Positions 32,846-41,151 of a stretch of DNA of 64,000 bases are shown piece by piece. Within the stretch, counting starts at the first letter, position 1. Each line of letters opens with the position of its first letter. The notes below the pieces were generated by a model. That model was not told the origin of the DNA. It was given only the letters and a program-made list of their open reading frames with translations, and searched no databases. The position numbers were made by a program, and so were the translations under genes. Origin of the DNA: Beutenbergia cavernae DSM 12333 (GTDB lineage: Bacteria > Actinomycetota > Actinomycetes > Actinomycetales > Beutenbergiaceae). The stretch lies in contig NC_012669.1 of assembly GCF_000023105.1 (NCBI RefSeq), forward strand, positions 3,721,025 to 3,785,024, given 5' to 3'.

Positions 32846-34942
32846 TCACGACGCCATGTCCTCGCTGACGCGCCACGCGTTCGCGAGCACGGTGAGCACC
32901 GGGTTCACGCCGCCGTTCGTGACGTGCGTCGACGCGTCGACGACGCGCACGTTCGCGTGTCCCCACACGCGCCCGGTCGGGTCCACCACCGAGCGCGCCG
33001 GGTCGTCGCCCATGCGGCACGTGCCGGCCTGGTGCTGCCCGGTGCTCGGCCCGCCCCCGGCCCGCATCGGACGGTTCGGCACGACGGCGGCGGCGCCGCT
33101 CGCCTCGAGCCACGCCGCGGCGCGGGCGGTGAGCTCGTCGTGCATCCGCCGGTCCTCGTCGTGCACCGTTCCGGCGAGGCGGACGACGGCGTTGCCGAAG
33201 CGGTCCCGCACGTCGGGGTCGAGGCGCACGCGTGACGACGCCGACGTCACTTCCTGCACCGGCCCGACGACGCGCTGCACGCGCCGGAACAGCTCCCGCA
33301 TCCCGCGCGCGGCGCGCGGCCCCGTCGCCGGGAGGAGGCCCGCGTCCACCAGGTGCGTGTACGTCGTCGCCGGGGTGGGCACGAACTCGTTCGCGATCAT
33401 CCCGCCGCCCACGAACCCGGCGTTGCCGTGCCGGAAGTCGGTCGTCGCTATCGCCGGGCCCGGGCCGACGAGGTCCACGACCTCGTCGTCGAACACCCCG
33501 AGCGCGCCCGCGTACACGTGCCCCTGCAGGTGCCGCCCGACCTGGTCGGCGCCGTTGCCGACGCCGTCGGGCTCGACGTCGGACGTCGACGCGAGCAGCA
33601 GGCGCGCCGTCTCCGTCGCCCCGGCGGCGAGGACCACCTCACCCGCCGCCACCTCGCGACGCCAGACGGCGCCGTCGTCGTCAGCACCCACGAGCGCGAC
33701 GCCGACGACGGCGCCGGCACCGTTCGTCACGAGCCGCTCCACGGCGGTCCCGGCCAGCAGCGTGGTGCGGCCGGTGGCGAGCGCCCGGGGCAGCACCGTG
33801 TTGTGGGTTCCGGCGCGCGCCTCGACCGGGCAGGCGAACCCGACGCACTGCGCGCAGCGCAGGCACGCCGACCGCCCGGCGTACGGGACGGAGTTGGCCA
33901 GCAGCGGGACGGCGAGCGTGCCCCAGCCCAGCGCGCGGGCACCGGCGGCGAGCACGGCGGCCGACCGCGTGTCCGACAGCGGCGGCATCGGGTAGGGCCG
34001 CGAGCGCTCACGGATCCACGGGTCGCCCGCGACCCCGCTGACGCCCAGCTCCCACTCGACCCGGGTGTAGTACGGCTCCAGGTCGTCGTACGTGAGGGGC
34101 CAGTCGGCGAGCGCGCTGCCGTCGGGGACGCCGTAGGTCGAGGCCATGGCGAGGTCCTCGGGGCAGAAGCGCCACGCCTGGGCGCCGTACACGCGCGTGC
34201 CGCCGCCGAAGGTCGACGCGTTGTTCCCCCACCCGGCGTCGTGCGGCAGGAGCGTCATGACGTCGCCGGAGCGCTCGAGCGTGCGCGGTCGGCCGGCGGA
34301 CGGCAGGTCCGCGAGCGAGGCGAACCCGAGGCCGATCCGCGGGTTGCGCAGGTGGTCGTGGGCGATCGCGGACGCGGATGGAGCCTCGCCCGCCTCGACC
34401 ACGAGCACCCGGCGTCCCGCCGCGGCCAGCACGTACGCCGCGACGCCGCCTCCCGCACCCGACCCGACCACGACGACGTCGTAGCGCGGCGCGAGATCGG
34501 CCGGGCTGGCGAACGCCTCGGGCGGGACCGGCGGCGCCGGCAGTGGGTCGGGCCACCCACCCGGAGGGCCGGGCTCCCAGTCGACCTGCGCCCAGGCGTC
34601 GGAGGCGGCCATCCCGCCGCCGCCCGCGGCGTAGTAGCCAGCGGCGACGAGCCGCACGAGCCAGGCGGCGTCGGCGTCCTGCGCCGCGGCGGCGTCCACC
34701 AGCGGCGTGAGCTCGGCGGCCGCGAGGTCCGCGAGAGGGGCGCCGGCGCCCTGGCTCTCCACCGCGCGGACCGCCGCATCGATCCGGGGCGACCAGTCGG
34801 GGCGCTCGCGCACCAGCGTCGCGAGGTAGGCAGCGCTCCCGGACCGGGTGGCGGACGGGTGCGCGTCGTCGCCGGGGACGACGGCGTCGGCGATCGCGTC
34901 GAGCGCCGTGCGGTGCGCTGCCCCGGCGCTCGGCTCGTTCAC
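32846..34942 (-). CDS. GMC family oxidoreductase with N-terminal gluconate-dehydrogenase-subunit-3-like domain
   Basis: A 698-aa FAD-dependent alcohol or sugar dehydrogenase. Residues 1-140 resemble the small subunit (Glu2DH-3) of gluconate dehydrogenases, here fused to the catalytic chain. The FAD-binding motif is VVVVGSGAGGGVAAY (about 155-170). A four-cysteine cluster CLRCAQCVGFACP follows near residue 360, as in the long-chain GMC oxidase branch. The C-terminal GTCRMGDDP and GGVNPVLTVLANAWR carry the active-site His/Asn region. No signal peptide is seen. Its ATG overlaps the lactonase stop by 4 bp, which suggests oxidation of an aldose to a lactone that the neighbour hydrolyses. Confidence 0.8.
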   Translation of the reverse strand: MNEPSAGAAHRTALDAIADAVVPGDDAHPSATRSGSAAYLATLVRERPDWSPRIDAAVRAVESQGAGAPLADLAAAELTPLVDAAAAQDADAAWLVRLVAAGYYAAGGGGMAASDAWAQVDWEPGPPGGWPDPLPAPPVPPEAFASPADLAPRYDVVVVGSGAGGGVAAYVLAAAGRRVLVVEAGEAPSASAIAHDHLRNPRIGLGFASLADLPSAGRPRTLERSGDVMTLLPHDAGWGNNASTFGGGTRVYGAQAWRFCPEDLAMASTYGVPDGSALADWPLTYDDLEPYYTRVEWELGVSGVAGDPWIRERSRPYPMPPLSDTRSAAVLAAGARALGWGTLAVPLLANSVPYAGRSACLRCAQCVGFACPVEARAGTHNTVLPRALATGRTTLLAGTAVERLVTNGAGAVVGVALVGADDDGAVWRREVAAGEVVLAAGATETARLLLASTSDVEPDGVGNGADQVGRHLQGHVYAGALGVFDDEVVDLVGPGPAIATTDFRHGNAGFVGGGMIANEFVPTPATTYTHLVDAGLLPATGPRAARGMRELFRRVQRVVGPVQEVTSASSRVRLDPDVRDRFGNAVVRLAGTVHDEDRRMHDELTARAAAWLEASGAAAVVPNRPMRAGGGPSTGQHQAGTCRMGDDPARSVVDPTGRVWGHANVRVVDASTHVTNGGVNPVLTVLANAWRVSEDMAS

Positions 34943-35811
34943 GCCGTCTCCCCCGCGGCGAGGCGGTAGACCCGCTCCGCCGTCGCCCGGTCGATCGCGG
35001 CGCGCTCGTCCTCGGTGAGCTCAGCCGTCAGCTCGTCGTAGGCGAGCACCCAGCGCGCGTACCCGCCCGCGAGGTTCACCACCGGCCAGTCCGAGCCGAA
35101 CACCAGCCGGCCCGGTCCGAACGTGTCGAGCGCATGGACGACGGCGGGGCGCAGGTCGGCCGTCGACCATCCGTCCCAGCGCGCCTCCGTCACGAGCCCC
35201 GACACCTTCGCGACGACGTTCGGCGCCTCGGCGAGCGCGCTCAGGTCGCGGCGCCACGCCGCCAGGTCGCCGCCGGCGAGATCGGGTTTCCCGAGGTGGT
35301 CGAGCACGAGCCGGACCTGGGGCACCTCGCGCGCGAGGCGCACGACCTGCGGCAGCTGCTCGTGCCGGATCACGACGTCGAACGCGAGACCCGCGTCGGC
35401 GACGGCCGCGACGCCCCGCCGCACCTCGGGCCGGTCGAGGAAGCCCGGGTCGTCCTCCCCCTGCACCTGGTGGCGCACGCCGACGAGAGCCTCGCCGCCG
35501 GGCGAGCGACGCATCGCGGCGAGCCGTGCGGCGACGTCGTCGGCGGCGAGATCGACCCACCCGACCACGCCGGCGATCAGCCGATCGGTCGCCGCGAGCG
35601 CGAGCAGGTCGAGCGTCTCGGCCTCGGAGCTGACCGTCTCGACGACGACGGCGCGGCTGACGCCCTCGGCCGCGGCGAGCGGGGCCAGGTCGGAGATGCC
35701 GAAGTCCGCGTCGATCGCCGCCATCGACCCGGGGTCGATCCAGTGTTGCGGGTGGCGCGCACGGTCCCACACGTGGTGGTGTGCGTCGACGCGTCGTCGC
35801 TCAGTCGGCAC
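34939..35811 (-). CDS. Amidohydrolase-2 family lactonase (L-fuconolactonase-like)
   Basis: A 290-aa TIM-barrel hydrolase beginning VDAHHHVWDRARHPQHWI, the metal-binding HxH. It continues with VVVETVSSEAETLDLL, VGVRHQVQGEDDPGFLDRP near 120, VLDHLGKPDL near 180 and FGSDWPVVNL near 250, the hallmark of sugar-acid lactonases such as fuconolactonase and rhamnonolactonase. It should open the lactone made by the coupled GMC oxidoreductase. GTG 35811 is the start. It lies 35 bp downstream of the ActP-like symporter gene on the same strand, so uptake, oxidation and lactone hydrolysis may share a transcript. Confidence 0.82.
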   Translation of the reverse strand: MPTERRRVDAHHHVWDRARHPQHWIDPGSMAAIDADFGISDLAPLAAAEGVSRAVVVETVSSEAETLDLLALAATDRLIAGVVGWVDLAADDVAARLAAMRRSPGGEALVGVRHQVQGEDDPGFLDRPEVRRGVAAVADAGLAFDVVIRHEQLPQVVRLAREVPQVRLVLDHLGKPDLAGGDLAAWRRDLSALAEAPNVVAKVSGLVTEARWDGWSTADLRPAVVHALDTFGPGRLVFGSDWPVVNLAGGYARWVLAYDELTAELTEDERAAIDRATAERVYRLAAGETA

Positions 35812-35846
35812 GCACCGACCCTACCGAGCCCGGGAGCCCGCGACCG

Positions 35847-37457
35847 TCAGTGCGTGACCGCCTTCTCGGCGCCGGCGCCGGTGAGCGACCGCACCTCCAT
35901 CTCCGCGTACTTCGGGGCGTTGAACTCCTTCGACAGCCGCGCCCCCAGCCACCCGAAGAAGAACCCGGCGGGGATCGAGATGATGCCCGGGTTGTCCAGC
36001 GGGAACCAGTGGAAGTCCACGCCGTCGAGCATCGACGCGCTCCGCCCGGTGGCGGGATTGTCGGGCTTGCCCGAGACCACCGGCGAGAACACGATGAGCG
36101 TGACGGCGGTGATGAGGCCGCCGTAGATCGCCCAGACCGCACCGCGCGTGTTGAACCGCTTCCAGAACAGCGAGTACAGGATCACCGGGAGATTCGCGCT
36201 CGCGGCGACGGCGAACGCGAGCGCCACGAGGAACGCGATGTTCTGCCCGTTCGCGAGCACGCCGCCGACGATCGCGACGGCACCGACGACGAGCGCCGTC
36301 GATCGCGCGACCCGCACCTCCTTCTGCGGGCTGACGTCGCCCTTCTTGATCACGTTGGCGTACACGTCGTGCGAGAACGACGCCGACGCCGTGATCGTCA
36401 GACCCGCGACCACGGCCAGGATGGTCGCGAACGCGACGGCGGAGATGAACCCGAGCAGGAGAGTCCCGCCGAGCTCGTAGGCGAGCAGCGGTGCCGCGGA
36501 GTTCACACCGCCCGGCGCCGCCAGGATCTCGTCGGCACCCACCAGCGCGCCGGCGCCGTAGCCCAGCACGAGCGTGAATAGATAGAACAGCCCGATGAGC
36601 GCGATCGCCCAGGTCACGGACTTCCGCGCCGCCTTCGCGGACGGCACCGTGTAGAAGCGCATGAGCACGTGCGGCAGCCCGGCGGTACCGAGCACGAGGG
36701 CCAGCGCGAGGGAGATGAAGTCGACCTTCGTCAGCGCGGACGCGCCGTACTGGTTCATGGGCTCGAGCAGGTGCGCGCCCTCGGCTCCCGCGGCGTCGAC
36801 GGCGGCACCGAGCACGGCCGACAGGTTGAAGTCGTACTTCGCGAGGATCCACAGCGTCATGCCGCCGGCCCCCGCGATGAGCAGCACCGCCTTGACGATC
36901 TGCACCCAGGTCGTGCCCTTCATCCCGCCGACCAGCACGTAGAAGACCATGATCGCGCCGACGACGGCGATCACCAGCGACTGCCCTCCGCGATCGGTGA
37001 TGCCCAGCAGCAGCGCCACGAGGCCGCCCGCCCCGGCCATCTGCGCGAGGAGATAGAAGAACGAGACCGCGAGGGTCGACGTCGCCGCCGCCATCCGCAC
37101 CGGACGCTGCCGCATGCGGAACGACAGGACGTCCGCCATCGTGAACCGGCCGGTGTTGCGCAGGAGCTCCGCGACGAGCAGGAGCGCGACGAGCCAGGCG
37201 ACGAGGAACCCGATCGAGTACAGGAACCCGTCGTAGCCGTAGACGGCGATCGCGCCGGCGATGCCGAGGAACGACGCCGCTGAGAGGTAGTCGCCAGCGA
37301 TCGCTATCCCGTTCTGCTGGCCGGTGAACGCCCGTCCGCCGGCGTAGAAGTCGGCTGTCGTGCGGTTGTTGCGGGAGGCGCGGATGACGATGATCAGGGT
37401 CAGTGCGACGAAGCCGCCGAAGATCGCGATGTTGACGACCGGGCTGCCGATGTCCAT
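35847..37457 (-). CDS. Cation:acetate-type symporter (ActP/SSS family)
   Basis: A 536-aa SSS transporter with about 13 helices and no signal peptide. It has RTTADFYAGGRAFTGQQNGI, GDYLSAASFLGIAG and VLGTAGLPHVLMRFYTVPSA, the markers of the ActP/MctC short-chain monocarboxylate branch. It probably imports acetate, pyruvate or lactate with Na+ or H+. The ATG at 37457 overlaps the last base of the DUF485 gene. It is paired with DUF485 as ActP usually is. A second symporter/DUF485 pair follows on the same strand, controlled perhaps by the LytS/LytTR system at 40.2-42.3 kb. Confidence 0.86.
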   Translation of the reverse strand: MDIGSPVVNIAIFGGFVALTLIIVIRASRNNRTTADFYAGGRAFTGQQNGIAIAGDYLSAASFLGIAGAIAVYGYDGFLYSIGFLVAWLVALLLVAELLRNTGRFTMADVLSFRMRQRPVRMAAATSTLAVSFFYLLAQMAGAGGLVALLLGITDRGGQSLVIAVVGAIMVFYVLVGGMKGTTWVQIVKAVLLIAGAGGMTLWILAKYDFNLSAVLGAAVDAAGAEGAHLLEPMNQYGASALTKVDFISLALALVLGTAGLPHVLMRFYTVPSAKAARKSVTWAIALIGLFYLFTLVLGYGAGALVGADEILAAPGGVNSAAPLLAYELGGTLLLGFISAVAFATILAVVAGLTITASASFSHDVYANVIKKGDVSPQKEVRVARSTALVVGAVAIVGGVLANGQNIAFLVALAFAVAASANLPVILYSLFWKRFNTRGAVWAIYGGLITAVTLIVFSPVVSGKPDNPATGRSASMLDGVDFHWFPLDNPGIISIPAGFFFGWLGARLSKEFNAPKYAEMEVRSLTGAGAEKAVTH

Positions 37458-37816
37458 CAGATCTCGCCCCTCTCCATCTCGTCGCGGATCCGGTCAGCCG
37501 CCGGATCGAGGCTGCGGTTCGCGTGGCGCACGTAGAGCCACGTGATGAGGAACGTGCTCACGAACTGCCCGAGCCCGAGCAGCAGCCCGACGTTGACGTT
37601 TCCCCACACGGGCGTCGACATGAAGTCGACGGCGTACGTGGACAGCAGCACGTAGAGCAGGTACCAGGCGAGGAAGGCGCCGGTCATCGGGAAGGCGAAG
37701 GTGCGGAACCGTCGGCGCAGCTCCTGGAACTCCGGCGACGCCTGCACGCGTTCGTACTCCTCGGGCGACAGCGCGATCGGTGGCGCGCCCGCAGGCGGGT
37801 CGGCTGGGGTTGTCAC
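37457..37816 (-). CDS. DUF485 membrane protein, ActP partner
   Basis: A 119-aa protein with a hydrophilic N-terminus, ALSPEEYERVQASPEFQELRRRFR, and two membrane helices (about 45-65 and 78-98) with FLAWYLLYVLLSTYAVDFM between charged ends. It matches DUF485, which almost always sits immediately upstream of an ActP symporter and is thought to be an accessory subunit. GTG 37816 is chosen because upstream codons are Pro/Arg-rich without family similarity. Its stop overlaps the ActP start (TGATG). Confidence 0.82.
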   Translation of the reverse strand: MTTPADPPAGAPPIALSPEEYERVQASPEFQELRRRFRTFAFPMTGAFLAWYLLYVLLSTYAVDFMSTPVWGNVNVGLLLGLGQFVSTFLITWLYVRHANRSLDPAADRIRDEMERGEI

Positions 37817-38007
37817 ATCGGGCTCCCTCGCTCGAGACGGCGGGCCAGGTGGCAAGCACCCCCGCCGCGGAGTGTGATCGGCGTCACGCTATGGCCGGCG
37901 TCGTGCTCGGTGCGAGGGAGCGCGCGGCCCCTCTCGTCGGACGGTGGCACCCGGTCGACGGACGTCGCACGAGCCGCGACGAACGGTCGGTCCCGTACGA
38001 CGAACGG

Positions 38008-39768
38008 TCAGCTGCGCTGCCGGCGGAAGCGGGCCTCCGGGTCGAAGTCGCCGCGGTCGAGATGCACGTCCTCCGGGGTGTGCAGCCGCACCATCGAGCG
38101 ACGCATCCCGACGGGCACCCGGCCCGGCGTCGCGAGCGACACGACGATCATCGTCGCGAACGCGAGAGGGACCGACCAGGCGGCGGGCTGGGCCAGCAGG
38201 GCCCCGGCGACTCCGGGTGGGGCTCCGGACACGATGGTCACGAGGACGGCGGCGGACGACGCCCCGCCGCCCACCGCCAGCCCGGCGAGGGCTCCGACGT
38301 CGGTGAGGCGCCGCCACCAGATCCCGAGCACGAGGAGCGGGCAGAACGACGACGCGGCGACGGCGAAGGCCAGCCCGACGACGTCGGCGATCCCCAGCGT
38401 CGGACCGAGCAGGGCGCCGCACACGGGTGCGACGAGCGCGAGCACGGCCCCGATCCGGAACGCGGTGACGGGCGAGCGCACCCGAGCCGCGAGCATGTCC
38501 TGCGAGATCACGCCGGCCACGCTCACCGTGAGCCCGGACGCCGTCGAGAGGAACGCGGCGAACGCGCCGGCCGTGACGAGCACCGTGAGCGCCTCACCCC
38601 CGGGACCGTCGACGAGGGCGCCCGGCAGCAGCAGCACGACCGCCTCCGTGCGGCCGGTGAGCAGGAGCTCCGGGGTGTAGAGGCGGCCGAGCGCGCCGTA
38701 GATCGTGGGGAACAGGTAGAAGACGCCGAGGAGCCCGAGGACGGTCAGCGTCGTGCGCCGCGCCGCCCGGCCGTCCGGGTTCGTGTAGAACCGCACGAGC
38801 ACGTGCGGCAGCCCCATCGTGCCGAGGAACAGGGCGAGGATGAGCGAGTACGTGGCGTACAGGGGGTACTCGGAGGCCCCCTGCAGCGGCAGCGTCCACG
38901 CCTCGCCGTCCAGCGGGCGGAGCTGCTCGGCGTGCGGGACGGGCGTGCCGGGCTCGAGCACCAGGGTGGTCCCGGCGCCGATCTCGACCGTGCCCGGCTC
39001 GAGCGTGACGGTCCCGGCCACGGGGTCGCCGTCGAGCGTGCCGTCGACGGTCAGCGTCGTGGTGTCGGCGACGTCGAGCAGCACCGGGGTGCTCACGCGC
39101 ACGGTGGTCTGCTCGACGGCACGGACCGGCCCGTCGGGGGCGACGTCGGGAGCCCCGTCCGCCCGCCAGACGACGATGAGCACGAGCGCGGGGATCGCGA
39201 TCGCGGTGAGCTTGAGCCAGTACTGGAACGCCTGGACGAGCGTGATGCTGCGCATCCCGCCGATGACCACCGACCCCAGGACGACGCCGGCCACCGTGAG
39301 CGGGCCCACCCAGTGCGGCGCGCCGGTGACCGTGGTGAGGGTCAGGCCGGCGGCGTGCAACTGGGGCAGGAGGTAGAGCCACCCGATGGCGACGACGAGC
39401 AGCGTCGCCGCGCGGCGAACCCGGATGGACTCGAGCCGCGACTCCGCGAAGTCCGGCAGCGTGTACGCGCCCGACCGCCGCAGCGGTGCCGCCACGAGCA
39501 CGAGCAGCAGGAGATAGCCCGCCGCGTAGCCGACCGGGAACCACAGCATGTCGGCGCCGTAGGCGAGCACGAGGCCGGCGATCCCGAGGAACGAGGCGGC
39601 CGACAGGTACTCGCCGCCGATCGCCGACGCGTTCCACCACGGTGTGACGGACCTCGAGGCCACGTAGAAGTCGCTCGTGGTGCGCGAGGCGCGCAGCCCG
39701 AACGCGCCCACGAGGAGCGTGAGCAGTGCCGTGCCCACGATGGCGACCACGCCGAGGGCTGAGCTCAC
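38008..39768 (-). CDS. ActP-like sodium:solute symporter with an extra soluble insert
   Basis: A 586-aa SSS transporter, second in this cluster. The N-terminal RTTSDFYVASRSVTPWWNA and GGEYLSAASFLGIAG, then LFLGTMGLPHVLVRFYTNPD, place it in the ActP/pyruvate branch. Between the VLIVVWRAD helix end and YATYSLILALFLG lies a polar, Thr/Val/Gly-rich stretch of about 95 residues (about 205-300) with VSTPVLLDV and GAGTTLVLEPG that looks like a beta-sandwich exposed outside the membrane. ActP proper has a much shorter loop. It lies 45 bp after a DUF485-like gene on the same strand, making the usual pair. Confidence 0.82.
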   Translation of the reverse strand: MSSALGVVAIVGTALLTLLVGAFGLRASRTTSDFYVASRSVTPWWNASAIGGEYLSAASFLGIAGLVLAYGADMLWFPVGYAAGYLLLLVLVAAPLRRSGAYTLPDFAESRLESIRVRRAATLLVVAIGWLYLLPQLHAAGLTLTTVTGAPHWVGPLTVAGVVLGSVVIGGMRSITLVQAFQYWLKLTAIAIPALVLIVVWRADGAPDVAPDGPVRAVEQTTVRVSTPVLLDVADTTTLTVDGTLDGDPVAGTVTLEPGTVEIGAGTTLVLEPGTPVPHAEQLRPLDGEAWTLPLQGASEYPLYATYSLILALFLGTMGLPHVLVRFYTNPDGRAARRTTLTVLGLLGVFYLFPTIYGALGRLYTPELLLTGRTEAVVLLLPGALVDGPGGEALTVLVTAGAFAAFLSTASGLTVSVAGVISQDMLAARVRSPVTAFRIGAVLALVAPVCGALLGPTLGIADVVGLAFAVAASSFCPLLVLGIWWRRLTDVGALAGLAVGGGASSAAVLVTIVSGAPPGVAGALLAQPAAWSVPLAFATMIVVSLATPGRVPVGMRRSMVRLHTPEDVHLDRGDFDPEARFRRQRS

Positions 39769-39813
39769 GGGCTCACCCGCTCACTCGCTCACCCGACCCA
39801 CTGGCTCACCGGC

Positions 39814-40176
39814 TCACCGGCGGTCGACCAGCTCGGCGAAGTCCCTCTCGACCCGCTCCGCCTGGCGCACGTAGATCCAGGCGACGCCCACCAGCAGCGG
39901 GTAGACGCCGGCGCCGAGGATCAGCCACGGCATGCCGATGCCGAGCACCGTCCGCTGCGCGGTCTCCGGCGCGAGCGCGAACACGAGCGGCAGGGCGGCG
40001 AGCAACCCGAACGTCACGCCGGCCACGGTCAGCCCGAGCCGGAGCTGCGTGCGGACGAGCGAGCGCATGTACACGTCGCCGAGGTGCGTCTGCTCGTCGA
40101 TGTCGGCGGTCGCGGCTCGACGCCGGGCGCGGGCGGGGTGCCGACGCGGCCCGGTCACCGTGACGCGCTGGTTCAT
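39814..40176 (-). CDS. DUF485-like membrane protein
   Basis: A 120-aa protein with a basic N-terminus, then two helices (FGLLAALPLVFALAPE and LGAGVYPLLVGVAWIYV, about residues 55-105) and a short charged tail. The TATADIDEQTHLGDVYMRSL region and length match the DUF485/DUF4212-like subunits that accompany SSS symporters. Its ATG at 40176 overlaps the LytTR regulator stop by 4 bp, so expression is coupled with the regulator. The 45-bp gap to the symporter is a GCTCACC-rich low-complexity stretch. Confidence 0.7.
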   Translation of the reverse strand: MNQRVTVTGPRRHPARARRRAATADIDEQTHLGDVYMRSLVRTQLRLGLTVAGVTFGLLAALPLVFALAPETAQRTVLGIGMPWLILGAGVYPLLVGVAWIYVRQAERVERDFAELVDRR

Positions 40177-40964
40177 CGCGCCTCCCTCCCTCGCGGGGCG
40201 TACGCGGGCGGCCCGCTCCCGGGACCCGTGCGCGCTCCCGCCCGCGCTCCGGCGTCGCCGCGGCGCAGCAGCGACTCGCGCAGGTCGCGAGCGTGTCGCC
40301 GGCTCACGGGCAGCGTCTGCCCCGCGACGACGACGGACCAGTGCCCGGAGTCGGAGTGCAGCTCGCGCACGTGCGCGAGCTGCACCAGATGGCTGCGGTG
40401 GATGCGCACGAAGCCGGCGTCGACCCACCGCTCGGCGAGCGTGCTGAGCGGGATGCGCACGAGATGCTCGCCCTGCGGCGTGTGCAACCGGGCGTAGTCG
40501 CCGTGCGCGCTGACGAACAGGACGTCGCCGCGGCGCACGAACCGGGTGACGCCGGCGAGCTCGACGGCGATCGTCTCGCCGTCGGCCTCCTGCTCGACGA
40601 CGGCGCCCGCCGCGGCCGCGCGGCGCACCGCGGCGGCGAGCCGCTCGGGGCGGTACGGCTTCATCACGTAGTCGACGGCGCGGACGTCGAACGCGTCGAC
40701 GGCGTGCTCGTCGTAGGCGGTGACGAACACGATGGCCGGGGGGTGCGCGAACCGGGCGAGCACGCGGGCGAGGTCCAGACCGGACAGGACGGGCGTACGG
40801 ATGTCGAGGACCGCGACGTCGACGTCCTGGGTCTCCAGCAGGCGGAGCGCCGCCGCGCCGTCGCTCGCCGTCAGCACGCGACCCACGAGCTCGTCCGCCT
40901 CGAGCAGGTAGGCGAGCTCCCGCAGGGCCGGCGGCTCGTCGTCGACGGCGAGGACCGTGAGCAT
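40173..40964 (-). CDS. LytTR family response regulator
   Basis: A 263-aa regulator. The receiver domain has the acidic pocket AVDDEPPALREL (Asp8/Asp9), phospho-acceptor Asp54 in AVLDIRTPVL and VMKPYRP near residue 104. The C-terminal LytTR DNA-binding domain follows (about 140-240) with ISV-type strands and FVRIHRSHLVQLAHVREL. ATG 40964 is the start at the receiver fold. It is preceded by a repeat-filled gap after the LytS kinase gene and is coupled to DUF485. By analogy with other LytS/LytTR systems beside carboxylate transporters, it probably activates symporter genes when a carboxylate is sensed. Confidence 0.87.
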   Translation of the reverse strand: MLTVLAVDDEPPALRELAYLLEADELVGRVLTASDGAAALRLLETQDVDVAVLDIRTPVLSGLDLARVLARFAHPPAIVFVTAYDEHAVDAFDVRAVDYVMKPYRPERLAAAVRRAAAAGAVVEQEADGETIAVELAGVTRFVRRGDVLFVSAHGDYARLHTPQGEHLVRIPLSTLAERWVDAGFVRIHRSHLVQLAHVRELHSDSGHWSVVVAGQTLPVSRRHARDLRESLLRRGDAGARAGARTGPGSGPPAYAPRGREAR

Positions 40965-40981
40965 GCTCGCGAGCCTAGCGA

Positions 40982-41109
40982 GCGAGACTCCGACAGCGAG
41001 GAACGAGCGCAGGAGGATCGCGACCGAGAAGAACGGCGAGACTCCGACAGCGAGGAACGAGCGCAGGAGGATCGCGACCGACGGCAGCGAGCGAGACTCC
41101 GACAGCGAG
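40982..41109. repeat. Direct repeats, two 46-bp copies plus a 19-bp third copy
   Basis: Copies 40982-41027 and 41036-41081 are identical over GCGAGACTCCGACAGCGAGG continuing to GCGACCGA. A truncated third, GCGAGACTCCGACAGCGAG, is at 41091-41109. Period is 54-55 bp. The repeats fill the gap between the LytS stop (41152) and the LytTR start (40964), so they lie in the leader of the response-regulator gene. They could be binding sites for the regulator or an expanding intergenic element. Confidence 0.75.
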
Positions 41110-41151
41110 TGGCGCCGATCCGCGGCCGGCACGTCGGCACTGCCGGCTGCG

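Noticed and set aside
37817-38007. Gap with two GACGAACGGTC copies after the second symporter gene
   Set aside because: Only two 11-bp copies, no symmetry and no promoter-like context; chance is likely in this composition.
39769-39813. GCTCACC-rich stretch as a possible operator
   Set aside because: It is a short low-complexity run without symmetry; the pattern drifts between copies.
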